A stretch of 64,000 bases of DNA from Apostichopus californicus (Eukaryota; Echinodermata; Holothuroidea; Aspidochirotida; Stichopodidae), in the NCBI GenBank assembly GCA_020650975.1, contig JAIPMN010000919.1, positions 1 through 64,000 of the forward strand. The letters are read 5' to 3'. A program made the translations under genes and the position numbers. The notes under the pieces were generated by a model. That model was not told where the DNA came from and did no database searches. It saw only the letters and a list, made by a program, of their open reading frames with translations. Each line of letters opens with the position of its first letter. Within the stretch, counting starts at the first letter, position 1. Below, piece by piece: positions 27,901 to 42,900 of the stretch.

Positions 27901-30900
27901 TTGCGAAAACCTTCCGTGAAGATACTGCGACAGTAGCTACATATCGAAAACTGTACCGCATCAGTGAAATTCGTGAATTTGGCCGATTTGCAACTATGAT
28001 AAGGTGAGCAGTACAATAGATTATTTTGACAGTTTTTCTTTTTCCGCTGCATGGAACATGGCATTCATTCTCGTCTGCATCTTGCGCATCCTGAGTTTTG
28101 GGGGAGGGTTATCTGAGAGCTACTTGTCTTGGAATATTGGTCAAGTTTACTATCGGAATACATGCATGTTTTAAACATCCCTTGGTAGCTTTATTTAGTG
28201 AAATTTGAGCCCTTTCACAGGCTATTGAGGTGAAATATCTTCCTTTATATTTATAGACACTTCCAAAGTACAGGGCATCTGTGGTTCCCAGGAGGCAGTA
28301 CTTACTGAGTTTGCAAGATCCTGCATGGAGCCTGTATACTGCCATTGGCTGAATTAATCATTTGGAATATAAAATAAATATGTTCATCAAAATTTATCAG
28401 AAACTTACAACCTCAAACAATTCTGCTACTTTAGTGTAACTCTCAAACTTCCCCCATGCTCTGTTTGTTAATGTGCCTTTGTTGTGCTGGTAAATAAAAC
28501 TTTTAAGCCATATTACTGCATTATCTTTTGTGCAACCTGGTGTTTTTGTGCAGTGCACTTGTTTGTTCAATATTAGGCAATCCACAGGGAATTTTCACAG
28601 GGAATTCCCCCTGTGCAATAACAGCTGTGAATTCCCATGGCATTGTAGCTTACAGGTTATCTGTGTCAATAGATATCTGATGTTATACCAAAAATAGCTC
28701 TAGCCAAATTTGTTCAACCTACAGACAGATAGAAATTAAAATTTGACCTGCTAGATTGATAATTGTATTTTTTAATCCTTGAACTCACATTTTGATGAAA
28801 TTGAGTCACAAATGTTTTGTTAAGCCCTGTTTTTCCATATGGAGTGCCTCCTGGCAATGTGGGGAGGGTTGGGAAAGGATAATGGGGAGGGGGTGATGAG
28901 GGGGGGGTGATGGGAAGGAAGGAAGGAGGGAATCAATGAGGCATACTTTGTTCCATTATTTATCTTGATATATTGTTTTCCCTTAGTAGTACCTGTCCTT
29001 TCCAAGACAAGTAGACTCTCAGCGGTTGGGACGTATCTTGCCTCCTATACAACTCTGCTCACTAAAAAGACAATCTAAAAGGCTCTCTAAAGAAGGATCA
29101 CTTTAGTTGACCCTGAGGAGGAAAACATTCACAATATCCTGCCACATTTATTTTCAGTTATAATGTCTTTGAGACTTCACGCTCAACAAATTAAAAGAAG
29201 GAATACCTTGGCACACTGTTTTGTAGTATACACTACTCACTAAAGAGTTTCACAATTTCCATCTAAATTTCACTTCAAAATTTAAATTATTTCATTTTCA
29301 TATATAAGATGGGCGACAAAGTCAAATCCACGTTTTCAGCACATTTCGTTCACACAGATATAATTTTGTAACAGACCATTGGAGTTTACTGCACAGTGGG
29401 AAATATGCTTCAGTTTTTAAGTTAAGTACGATTTAGTTGGTGCAGCAGCTTCTGTTGAAAACCATAAGACAAGGAAGCCATAAGGAAGTACTTGTTCTGT
29501 CCATTTATTACTGCATAGCACTTCACAACACACTTCTCAAAGTATATGGTAACAGCCTATAACAAAGTCCAAAGTCAAAGTGTCTGATGTTTTTATCTCT
29601 TTGGCAGGTGTTTAAATGAAACTGGAAGACAAGTCTATGCTAAAGTTCATATGCTATTCATAATAAACCCTGTCTATATTCCCTTGAATGTTCTACTGTA
29701 TACTTCAATGTGTCGTAAAAGCACCAAGTGCAAAGTAACCATCATGTGCTTGCATTGTACAGTACTTATGAAGTGTATGGAGCTGCTATATTCTTGGTGA
29801 TAAATTATTTATGTCTAGTTTTCAAAACTTGCAAAATATTCTCAGAAGATTTTTGGGTGACATTGTTTTTATAGCTACGTGGCATAAAGATATATACATG
29901 TGGAAAGAGAATGTGAGAGAATAGCTTCAAATTTCTTTCATAAATAGATCATTGCCTGTACAGTAGTAGTGCATTTACCTACTAAAATGTAGTGCACTGA
30001 GTAATGATTGCCCTGCTGAAACACAGTTAATAGTTTACAAATGAAAGGTGCATGCAGGAAGAGAAACAGGGGAAGTGGGGGTGGGGAGGGGGAGATATGG
30101 CTAGAGACCTGTAAAACAGATGGGGTATTTTCTTAGCCTAGAGTCTTTCCTAAACCACACAAACATCATCAGGAGTTGTCATTTTTGGGGGGCTTTTGAT
30201 TTGTTTGTGTTGACCAAAATTTCCCTATAGCAGTGTTAAAAGTTTACTTAAATGTCCTCATACATTCCACATTTAGTTTATCAGCTTTAGTGGACTTTCC
30301 CATTCTATTTTCATTCACTTGTATAGTCTCTGTTATCAACATTATGAAGGTACGACAGATATATGAAGAAGGAAGAGATAATATGTTGGTTCTTCCTGTG
30401 TTAATTAAAGCAGAAAATAGAAAGTTTAAAAGTGGAGGAAATTATTGACTAGATTGGCAGGATTTCAATATGCAGTGACTTCAGGATATGGAAATTATAA
30501 TACTAAAAATAACAAAATAGTTACAATGGAACTGAAAATAGAGGCAGCAAGGGGTACAGATGATTCATACCAATTTGTTATGTACCATGCTATGAACCTT
30601 TCAAATGGTATGATACTCATTGATCCAAACTTTGATTAAAAAATGTTCAATCGGAAGCCTCCCACATTCACGGTCGCTTAAGCAACCAAAAAAATCACTT
30701 CTAATTATGATTATAATGTTTTAGGTACATATCTGCTTTTAGGTGTAACCCCTACTGTAGCTGTTTGCTATAGACTCATCAGAATACAAATTACTCACTG
30801 CCCTATGATGTCATACCTACTACAGTACAGCACAATGTATACACTCTCTTAGTGGGAATAGTAAATGGAAAGTCCCCTTTTCACTCAGCAGTGTTGCACA

Positions 30901-33900
30901 ATGCACACTCAGCCTGCTTTATTTGAACTGGCATTATCATTACGGAGAACAGCACATTATACATTCAAATGGTTTCCATGCCATTCGGTTTGTTTCTCTC
31001 TGTGTAGTGTGTACAGTATTGACTAGCTGCATGTACCTAAACTGCACAGTCCATATGTACAGTATATAGTATACGCCTTTGAAATGGAGACAGAACAACA
31101 CAATTCAATGCGCATCAAGGCTGGGTGTTCAATATAAAATTATTAGTGTATTTTGATGATTAAGATCTTGGATCCATGCCAGAAAATGGCATATTAGTTA
31201 TGTTTGCATGTAGGCTGGTAAATAATACAGTACAGGTAGGCTAATAATTGAATGAAGGGCAGTATGTTTTAAACTAACAGTTTCCATAGTTCAGGTATGA
31301 CAGACAATGTGAATTGATGGCAAACGGGTGCAATGTAACAATTAATCCCCATGTATGAGAAAAGGACAGATATCTCATATTTAACATGCATTTAAATGAA
31401 CTCTCTTCCCTTTTGGTCCTAAATTCAGACATATGTAGTATACTTTCACTTATTGATCTGATGTAAAATTAAAACTCATTCATTTTCCTTGAAAATGATA
31501 TGCAGCTAAAGAAATTAGGAATCTATATGCAAAATGTTGTTGCATTCATGTCTTTATGTATAGCTTCAGAATTATCTATTTGAACAAACAAACAACCTTA
31601 AATGTGGTTTTATGCACAAGTCCTCACTAAAAAGGACAGATTGTTAAAAGCACTGCTAGAAGCATTTCCTTGTCTTGTCTTGTCTTTATGTATAGCCTTC
31701 AGAACTAATTGCAATATTTAGTTTATATCAAGAACTAGGATTCTTTCATCAAAACTCAAAAGGCATAGGTGCTTAGTCTTGATTGCACTTCCCATGACCC
31801 CTTACATTATTGCCCTCAAACCATTACACTTCCCATGACCCCTTACATTATTGCCCTCAAACCATTACACTTCCCATGACCCCTTACATTATTGCCCTCA
31901 AACCATTACACTTTTAGTGCAAAGCACATATACATGCACACACATTACCTGAGGGTCCACCTACATGGGAAAGAAACCAAAGACAAGTAGAATACAATGA
32001 AGAAATATTGGGTGCCTTGGGTGATTTACTGTGGTCTAAAATCCCCACTCACTAAATCTGTATGTCTACCCTTTAATGATACTAAACTTAAAATCATATT
32101 TGTATGAACATGATATGTAGGGTCAACTGTTTAGAATAAGCTAGCTAATTATTGGAGTGTTGTATAAATAACCTCTCCAAAGTGTGGAATGATTGAATGG
32201 CTGATGGCTGTAATACTTTCCATAACTCATTTTGAGCTGAACCAGCCAACTCCCTCTTTGTCAACATGTTTTCCACTAAATTTACTAAATTTAGGCACAG
32301 GTCTGACAGAATGAATTATAACATGTCAGAAGTATCTATTTGAACAAACAAACAACCTTATGTGGTTTCATGCACAAGTACTTGCTAACAAAGACAAGAT
32401 TGTTAAAAGCACTGCTAGAAGCATTTCCTTGTTTACTTTGCACAGTTCCTTGCAAGGGTTTTACCAAGAAAGGTAAACAGGGAAATATAAAGGGGGGATT
32501 TGTCACGGTTGACTCATAAACAGTCAGGGTTCAAATTAGAGAGATACTCCTTCCTCCCAGATTGAATCATGCTATGCTAAATTCAATGTAACTAAAGATT
32601 TATCGTCTAAAAACACCACACCCATTTTTGTTATGCTACATATCAATTAAGCCTCCATTTCCACCTGCCATAACACAAACCTTGTTAATATTATATTTAC
32701 ACACTGTGTATACAATGCCGCTGTAACAAACATACAAATATACATACTGTAGACAGCTGCTGTACACATGGTGTGAAACATGTACAAGACTACAGCATAC
32801 TGTAGATGTTAACACATACATGTTCTGTTTGTGTGCAGTATACAGGTAAACTAGAGAATAAATTTAAAAGATGAAAGTAGATTGAATAGAAATATTCTGA
32901 TATTTCTCCTTTTTACTTGATACAATTGTTCAGATGTTTCACTAGTAAAAGTATAAATATCCATCAAGTTTAGTGAGTTGCATGTATTTGTTTTTATAGA
33001 ATATTGATATACTAAAGTGTATATACCCATGCATATATTGCTTGTCATTTGCTTGTCAGCAGGAACTGGTTGCAATTTGGTTGCATATATACTTTTATTG
33101 AAGCTGGTGGAAATATAGATCTTTGGATAGAACAACCACTTCTTCATTGCATGGTCTTTGTTTTTTATCCGTTAGTTAAGGTTTTTCAGTTCAGCTATTG
33201 ACCCTGTAGTAGTGTGATTGGCCTCAGGAATGCCATGCAGTGTGTGTGGTGGGGGTTAGGTATATTAAGGCTATGCATGCTCTGCATAAAATGACATATA
33301 TGTTATTAGAGACATTCAAAGGATAAGTTCTGCCCTTTGAACTATGTGTACAGCAGATGCACAGCCAACAATTTTGCAGACGAAATAGTTAGGTATTTAA
33401 TTCCTACAATATGTCTGCTCATTGAACTTAACACCACATCCGCACCTTAAAATCTTACAGTAGAAATAATCAGATCTTTGATTGCTACAATATGAATGAC
33501 TCCACAGTAAGTAATTGATTTGTGGTTAGTATTCAAACTTGGGGAATCAACAGGGAGTATCTTTATACTGCTGTATCATAACCACCTAACTCATCTACTT
33601 CCATGAATTAAGGAACCTTTGGTGAATGGGTGACCCACGGTTCTAGTAAGTTCTCAGGATTTATACCCATTGTATGCTCTGAATGACTAACCAGTTTTTT
33701 CATTGATTCTATAGTCAGACTTGTCTTGATTGAATGAGCATCAATGGCACAACACAATGAACAAGAAATCCTACATATGCATCATAAGGACAGCTTTGTT
33801 TACATGGGAGTATTCTACACTGTCACACACACACACACATGCTGGTATTAAAGCCCACTGTGTAAACTTGTACCTTTATCCACACAGTATGAATTGCAGT

Positions 33901-36900
33901 ATACAGTACCATTGTGTTATAATGCAATGCAGTATAGGATATAGAACACTATCATAAGTGCCTGCTAATGTATGTGTTTCTCTGTATGTGATATTTCACA
34001 GTTCTTCCCCAATTCTTCAGATGTCATGTATGAATGCTATAATTAAAACATGTCCATTTCATAACATCTGTAAAACATAACACTATGTGAATGAACATTG
34101 TTAACTTAAGTAGAAAATTTTAAGTAGGATATTTCTGCAATTATTTGTGGATGCATCTTAGGATACAATCTCCACAGTAAATTCCACATTTTAATCAATG
34201 CCTTTGTACATAGTAGGGGTAATATTAAGATTCAAAGGATATAACCATTGGACATCTATAGGTATCACACAACAACCAGACTAGTGCAAGTTAGCCTGAG
34301 AGATTATCCATCCGAAAATAGCCCAAAGGGACCTACTGTATTGATTTTTGGGGTGGAGGGGGCATTTTATGAGTCATTACCACTCATTCTTATGTTCAAG
34401 AGGATGAAATCAACTATCGATGGTCTACAAATCTGGAGAATTGAAGGTGCTTTAAGGTATTTTAGAAAATCATGGGTGAAACAAGAAGATTCCGCAGTGA
34501 CAGCTGGCAGATGGGTTGTTGAGCACTATGATAAACTTTTGAGCTTTTCTACTTCAAAATCTAAATGGTCATGGTGGCAAAAGTTGAATGTGTTGTGATA
34601 GCCCAAGCCATCAGCTATCATATCATTCATATGGTGGGTAGAACCATCTGTTTTACCTCCATGGTAGGAAATGTCAGTTGAAAACTTTTATCTAAGCTCC
34701 TTCGGCCTTGGAAAGTGACAAGTTTAGTGTGTAAGTCAATGGAGCAATTAATTGTGGTGTGATACCTAGCTACATTCACTTCATTTTAAGGTAATTAACA
34801 GGGAGCAAAAATTAATCAATATGGTTACATTATGAAAGCAGCTACCAGAGGTGGTGTGGTGGTATTTATCGGGAACTTCCCAATTTCAAACAGCTTTAGA
34901 GTATGACAGGGAATACAATGCCTATAACGTTATGAAATTCATATTTGGTGGTGTAGGAATGCATCACATATTAGAAATACTATCTGCTGATAAGGCCATG
35001 CAGTTATCAGGAAGTACAAAGTTTGTATATGCTTGGTATTACCTGAAGGTGATGATAAAAGTCATACTATCTATTCCAATTAATAGTGTACGTACCAAAA
35101 TTCCAGCCACCTTTACAATTGGGTTAAGTATCCTTCCAAGCAGTGGATATGTTTTTAAATGTTTAATAATGATAGTAAAATCAATGATAATTGTAACTGT
35201 ACAGCTTTATAAAAGCCCAATATTTATATACAAGGTAACAAAGCACAAGGTAACAACAAAACGTTGCAATAATAACGATGGAATATTGCTTATCTAGATC
35301 CCTAGTTTTTGTAAAATTCATGTTGGTATACTGACAAGTACTAAATTGGGTATGTGTAATGTCATATAATCTTCTTGGATGTTTAGATCCACAAAATACA
35401 CCAGTGCTGTACATATTATACAGTAGCATGATGTTCATTTATTTGCATGCATGAGATATATATTCAATAAAACCACCAAGCACTAGTACTAGTACCAGAT
35501 TTAAATTGGCACAGTATTATCTAATGGGGAAATAAGCTGCACTGTTTGTAACTTATTTCCTCATAGATATTACTGTGTCAAGTTAAATCGGGTACACAAG
35601 TCTGTCTTACTTCCTTCTTTAGTATAGTGCAGCTAGTTTCTATTGGAATGAAAACAAGAACAGATTATCATGGTCAGTCAGGTGATTTGAAAAGGAAGTT
35701 TGAAGGACTTTGATTTAACAGCTCAGTTTAAACAGACACTTATCAGAGCCACAGCAAAGATGGCCATCAGGGTTTCCAACTGGAGAAGATAAGCATGCTT
35801 GTATAGCCAGAATATGAGCCAGCATTCTCTGTTTCCCATCTTTAACCCAATTAATGCTTAGTGAAACAGGAGGTCACGAATATAAGAACTTAAGAAACTC
35901 AAACCTGGCATTCTTAGAGCAATAAAAAGTTTCTGAGACATTTGAGTCACAATAGCCCCATGGATATTCCTTTTGGCACCATGTTTGTGACCTACTGTTG
36001 GCCATGCACAGTATGGGTTAGGCCAGCCTCATGTTTAGATTAAAAGCTATTGAGGGACTTTCAGGTTATAGGTTATATAGCTGATATATAGTCACCAAAA
36101 GCTATCAACTTAAATCCCACAGCATGAGAGTGTCAGCTATGGTTTATACTTCAGTATAGACCACAAACCAGTGGTATTAAAACATGCAAGGTTAACCATT
36201 AGAATAGTGTGAACATAAAGTTCTAGGTTTCTATCACTATAAAGTATTAGGACATTACCCATGGACAGCTGCCAAGTGATTGCATTTAGTGCTAAGCAAA
36301 AAGAAACAACACTAGATCAATTGTACCAAATTTTAGTGAAGGCTCTCAGTTTGTCACAATGAAAGCTTGTGACCACAAACGTTGTCACAAAAGTATGATA
36401 TGTACAGTACCAGACAGGGGGTAGGAAACTTCCAAAAAGTGGGGGGGGGGGGGCACAACATCAGAGGGCACTTCCTCATTCTACAACCACCACTAGTTAT
36501 GCTATCAACCGATACACACTGGCCTTATCACTTAAATATATATGATGTGTTAGTATGCTATCAATACTATTATGGTAGGCTGCAACATTGATTTTTTATT
36601 TATTGAGATTGTTTATTGTTAACCATGCTACAAAAAGATATGGGATGCCATTTTAGAATGTACAGACAAAATAAATAAGTAAAATAAGATATTAAAATTA
36701 ACGAAGGCTTAAGATATCCAAAGGACAGTTCTTCATCAAAGGGGCGCATTTTATTTGCCAGTAGGGAACATGTGCTATTTTGGAACAAAGTGGGGGGCAT
36801 GTGCCCAGGTGCCCCCGGCTCCTACCCCCCTGGTACCAGACAGTTATATTGTCAACTACCAGAGATGCCAAAAAGTTATAGATACATTATTTCAAAACTA

Positions 36901-39900
36901 TGTGGTCATGATAAGCATATTCAGTACTAGTTTTGTGTCATTGTAAAGACTTTAGTTAGGAGTTATATATGTAAAGTAAATCATACTGACAATAATTTTT
37001 GTTGGGACAGCCATTACAATGTTTTCAAGGAATAGAGAGTTTGATTTCCCATGGATAAGGGCCTGAAATAATACACTGTTACATTAGTACATGCATGGCA
37101 GCAAGGCAACCTATAATGGTAGACAACTTCCTCATGCAATTTTGCCCATAATGGTCAACAACTTCCTCATACAACTTTGCCTAGAAGGCTTTATACACCT
37201 ACCTACATGCATACAGTGCACATATACTACAGTACATAAACCTGATGGTTTTGTTCATGGGTAAAAGCACTTAAAATAGTTATTGACGTTTGCACAGTGA
37301 ATAAAGTAGGCAAACTAGCATAGATCTATCTCAGTTGCTCTGTGAAAATATGAGTCACTGTATTACTGTCTATTGTGTGTCTGTGCAACAATAGTAGGAA
37401 GTCAGTGAATAGGCTCAGTCAGGTGTGGCTGGTGTTGGCGCTCTTTACATATATATCAAGGGTGGTTAACTAGTAGCAGAGACCTTGTATGGAAAGATAA
37501 GACTGCACCAGGCTGTGCTGTATATAGTATATATTGCACAGTGACATGAACTGTTGTAGCTTCTTCAACCATATTGATGACATACAGTATACTGTATGAA
37601 CTTTGTACTTTGTAATTACATATGAACTGTGCACATATGTGGGTATATTGAGTAAATCAGGTAACAGGAGACTAGTTCATACTGTTAATGTGTGCATGCA
37701 CAGGTAACAGGAGACTACAGTAGTTCATACTGTTAATGTGTGCATTACAAGGGACTAGTTCATAATGTTAATTGTGTGCATGTACAGGTAACAAGAGGCT
37801 GTAGTTCATACTGTTAATTTGTGTATGTACTTATTGCAGGAACTTGTTCATACTGTTAATGTGTGTACAGTATGTACAGGTAACAGCTAGGAGACTAGTT
37901 CACACTGTTAATGTGTGCATGTACATTTAACAGGAAACTGTAGTTCTTACTGTCAATGTGTGCACGTACAGGTAACAGGAGACTAGTTTGTACTGTTCAT
38001 GTGTGCATGTCCAGGTAACAGGAGACTAGTTTGTACTGAACATTCATGTGTGCATGTCCAGGTAACAGGAGACTAGTTCATACTGTTAATGTGTGCCTGT
38101 CCAAACATAATTGATGCATGACACATAATGTACAGATATATGCTGAAGTATACATATTTGTGTATCATACATTAAATATAAACATACATACATACACACA
38201 TACATTTATAGGCCTACATACATCATTTGTGCATGATAACGTTCATCACTTGGTGATTGCAGAACTTAACTATGATGCATATTTCACATACATACCTGTT
38301 TCAGTTTTTACAGGGTAGGTATGAGCGTGACCAGAGGAGGGAGATTTTCAACTGAAGTTATGGTTTTATGTAGTCCCCCTAACATACCAAATGCATATAT
38401 CACAAATTGAATGCACATGTTTTGTTTTTAACCAATCAGAAATATAGTCATTACAGCTACAATATTTAAAGTAGTGTGTGCTGCTTGAAATCAAACAATA
38501 GATGAACCAAAATATGTTTGCTTTTTACTAAGTATGTAAGTGCGAAGGTCTGCATAAATGGGTACAGCTATGTGGGTTTCCATATACGTGTCTAGCCTGT
38601 GTAACACCATTGTGTTCTTATTTACAATAATAATATAAAAATATAATAATTTGTATTGCAGTTACCCAAACTTTAAATATTTGATACAGCAAGTTTAGAA
38701 CATATCATAACCTACCCTTCTTTAAAAGAACGTCTACTACAGTATGTATTTTTTCATTCATCTGAGAAGACAAAGCTGAAGGTAAGAGCTCTAGATTTTC
38801 TGACATTGACAAAATAAGGCGATCAAGGGTAGAAAGAGTTTATTCTGAAGTGTCTTGAGGTGATTATGGAAAGGGAGATGGTAATGGGAGATACATATAT
38901 GTGGTTGTTTAATATTATGCATGTCTTCCTTCTTTCCTGCATGAGCCTTCACCTTGTACGTTTCATTGATCAATTGTTTATTGGCTATGAACACCTTTGG
39001 GTCACTCACATACACTTAATTCAAAGCCTTCGTAAATTATACAAAGTTCTGTATTTCTTTCTGCATTTGTACTAGAACTATTTGAATTGCACTGGTAATT
39101 GCATTCACTACCACAACATGTACTGTAAAGCATTACAGTATATCTGACATTCAGTTGCAGTGCATGTGCTAAGTACTGTACGTAATGCACCTCTGGATCA
39201 CTCTTAGCTAAGTTATATGGGCACCAGGTCCTCAAGCAAACATCCACCTGGTGGTAAGTATATGGAAAGGTTGCAAACAAACATAGCTAATAACTTGTTG
39301 TTCAATTATCAAGTAGTAAGTATGTTTGTGTTTGTGCACATATTGGCTGTATTTTTACTATAAAGCTAATGTGTTGCTACACTGCAAGTTCTCCATTTGC
39401 CTATATGTGTACTTCGATGTTGCCTAATGGGCAGTACATGTATATGTTTTATTCTCTGGAATACTGTTACAGTCTTACAGTACTGTACATGAATAGACTT
39501 CTGCACAAAATAAAGTCCTTCGCTAGGAAAAACTATTAGTTGTATAGCAATTAAATAGATCAAGAAATACTGGGCACAGTTGAAAGCATGTCCATAATAA
39601 TGTATCATCTACCAGAGCGTTTGGGAATAACACTCACTCAATTTCGATACATTTTATCATAAATACACAATCTCCTCTCATTTTGCAGGTCAAGGTGGCA
39701 GCAAGTCTTCAAGGTAAGTATCTTTATGTTGGAAGATGTTATCCAGTACCCACTCTTAAAATAATGACAAGACCAAGATAGGAACATTGAAAGTTTGACA
39801 GCAGTATATTGTTATTTCAATTTTGTTGTCATTCAAGGGAGTGGAAACCTAATTAAAGTATTATGATTGCAGATATAGTTTAAGGTATACATGAACTGAC

Positions 39901-42900
39901 TTTGATCATATTTGTGCGAATCAATGACAAAAAGCCAGACTTTTGTACAAAAACATCAAATAACAGCAGCTGATCAAGAGTTGTTCATTACCTGGTAATC
40001 TATGCAGTCAAGTTGGCGTGCGTCTGTGTGTGTGTACATAAAGCCCTAGCTCAAGATAGGTAACCTCTGCAGTTCTCATATGTGGTTTCCCCATAATTAG
40101 TGCAAGAACCATATTGTAGTTGGTGGAGGTCAAAGGTCATTTGAGAGCTTTACCCTTCAAACAAGATCAAATATGCATGGTAGATTACCCAAATGATAAG
40201 TAAAATTGCTCAACAAGTCGGTTTATATGTGAACTCATTTAAGGTTTTCAGAAGTCAATCCCAAGAAATTTCTAAAGGTCAGGTCTCACTGAAGATTGGA
40301 CACTCATGCTGATTTGACTTCTCCATATGTAGCAGAACCTCCTTACTGTTTTAGGTAGAAATCAAAGGTTGGCAAAGTTACATGCAGTATGAACTTGCAT
40401 ATGTAATGTTTGTAAAGGCAAGTAACTGCTGGGAGGGGTTTTCCTCTGGTTCAGAAGCGGCAGCCCGGGCCAGAGATCTATTGGTGGCTGCTGGCATGAC
40501 TATCTAAATAGTGGTGCTTCAGAAAATATCAGTGAAAAGTGTAGAAAGTGCTAAATTTTAGTGCAAAAAATGGTTGCAAAGGAAAAGCCTGAGTTATCCA
40601 GGCTTGCAGGTGTAATCTACATCATGGAAAATTATATTATATCACATGTATGTTCCTCTGTTACCACCATCATTTATCCCAGTATGGTTGGGATGCTCCA
40701 GCACATACTCTACATACTTTCTTTCCTTCCTCCAAAGTTCATCTGTAACTGATGGTAATGTCACTGCTACAAATAGTAACATTACCAGTAGTGAACCAGC
40801 ACCTTTGTACGGAGAGGTGAAGAAAGATAGAAAGAAGAAGAGGTAGTCGTTATCCAGATTTCCTAAACAAGGGGCTCAGATAACTTGCAATTTCATCCCA
40901 TATATGCCAACTTCTTTGCTACCACTAACTCTTTTTACTATTATATATCGACTCATCTACTTTTCTTTTCATCGAAAGCTGCAGCAGTAGTTGTAGATCA
41001 TCAACCCTAATCTGATTTTGGTTTTATATACTCTGGCTATGGTGAATTCTGCATTTTTTTGATCATTGTTTGAGGATGAGGGTGCAGGTTAGGGCACACG
41101 TTTGTAAAGCAGGGAGTCTTCATCTTTTATCAAATGCCAATCGTATGTTAAGACCATTACTTACCCACATGAAATCTTGGATTCTCAAATAGTTCCCTAT
41201 AGTTGTTTAATCATATATGCCAAGCAGACCTGAAAGTGCACTTTTCCCGTACAAGTATAACTAGACAAGGATCCTTTGCAAATAAAAACTCAAACATGCC
41301 TTTGCTTGTGAATATAGAGCACACTCAAAGTAGGGCCAGAAAAGGCCCCTATCTCATTTTTTGCCATTTTAATTACTTGTTACGAAAAATTGCAACCGTA
41401 AATTTTCCTCAAAATTAGCTAAATTCGTAGACTGGGCACATTTCTTCCACAATATCTGCAATATCAGACATAAAATACTTTACATTTATGCAAAAGATGC
41501 CTCCAAACTTGACACAAATTTAGGGCTCTTAAATGCAATCTGGATTTGGTTGCTAGGCGGGGCCGTATCCTAGCAACCAAAAAGTTTTTAAAAGTTTTTT
41601 TTGCCCAATTTCATCTTTTGAGACATGTGGCAAGACACCATATCAATTTCAGGCGATTCTGAGAGGGTCGACGTGGAATCGACCCAAAAATCTGTTGATT
41701 TGGCATGGATTGACCCATATGCCAAGCAGACCTGAAAGTGTCTTGTATTCAACCGACAAAGGACGGACTAAACAATTATATTTCCCTCTTCTTCTTTTTC
41801 TTCTTATTTTGAAGTTGTATCTATTTTGAGATAAGTTTGAGTTGAGTCATTGGCTGTATAGACTTTTCTTTTATGTTCTATTTGTTGATGTAAAATTATA
41901 TCAACGAACGTTTACATAGCTGATATTGCCAACATCCCGAAAGACCACAATTAAATATTCAAAGTTTGGTTAAGTATTAACTAATTTCTTTCTTGCAAAG
42001 TTCAAACAGTGGCAATGGCAAAGAAAATGATGGGCTGGATCCTCCTACAGTTTACGCTGAGGTGGAAACGAAAAGGTACAATACGAGCATAACAGACATC
42101 ATAAAAGCTTCTTACTTTGACACATTCAAATCCATTTCAGCTTGTCATCATAACTATTACCAATCACTTTTGTTCAGGAAAGTGTTGGGAAATGACATTA
42201 TGTAGAAATATAGTGTTCATGTGTCATATTGGACTTAAATATTAAAATCACAGATAATACCATTCTTTATTTTCGTTTTGAAGGTAGGAATACTCATCAA
42301 TACATCATTGTTTGAAATGTTACTTTCAACCCAGCCTTTGTTACAGTGAGCTTCTCAGCCAATGTATCATTTCAATCCTAGATTCTTTTAAATTGTGTAT
42401 CAAAGTATCTATCTGCATATAAAACAGCATGATACCAAAATGGTAGCTTAGCAATGCATTACTAAACACATGTGTACCCAGTTATGTTGCTTGTGAGAAA
42501 CTCACATAACATTGATTTCATAAATGCTTGATTCTCATATGACACTACAAAACACACACGCACACATTTCCCACGCCATATCGATGTTTCTATTGAAGGC
42601 CCTACATACTTCTGATTTCTTAGGGTTACAATTAAAGTACATCACCACAAAGCACATACTGTATATGTACCCAGTTATGTCTGTTTTGCTTGTGTGGATT
42701 GGACATAACATTCATTTTAATAATAATAATAATGTACATATATTCTGCGCCCCTATGACACAAGTGTCGTCAGAAGCGCCTACTGTAACAAAGCTAAACA
42801 TTACATATTAAAGTGACAATTAAATAAGTAGATTTTAAGTTGACGTTGAAAGCTGGAAATGTTGCTAACAGTCCTCAAAATAACCGGGAGAGTATTCCAG

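Larger units (their letters stand above)
25712..39688 (+). other. 14 kb intron
   Basis: Separates the membrane exon from the tail exons. It contains the LINE-like tail, G-rich tracts, 41-bp triplet, 100-bp duplicated blocks, hAT-like element and ten-copy minisatellite listed separately. Two moderately long frames (34248-34598 and 34851-35297) show no domain or splice context. Other stretches are AT-rich with no supported feature. Confidence 0.6.

Noticed and set aside
34248-35297. Two frames of 116 and 148 residues as intronic genes
   Set aside because: No recognisable domain, no promoter or splice evidence, and AT-rich composition like the surroundings.
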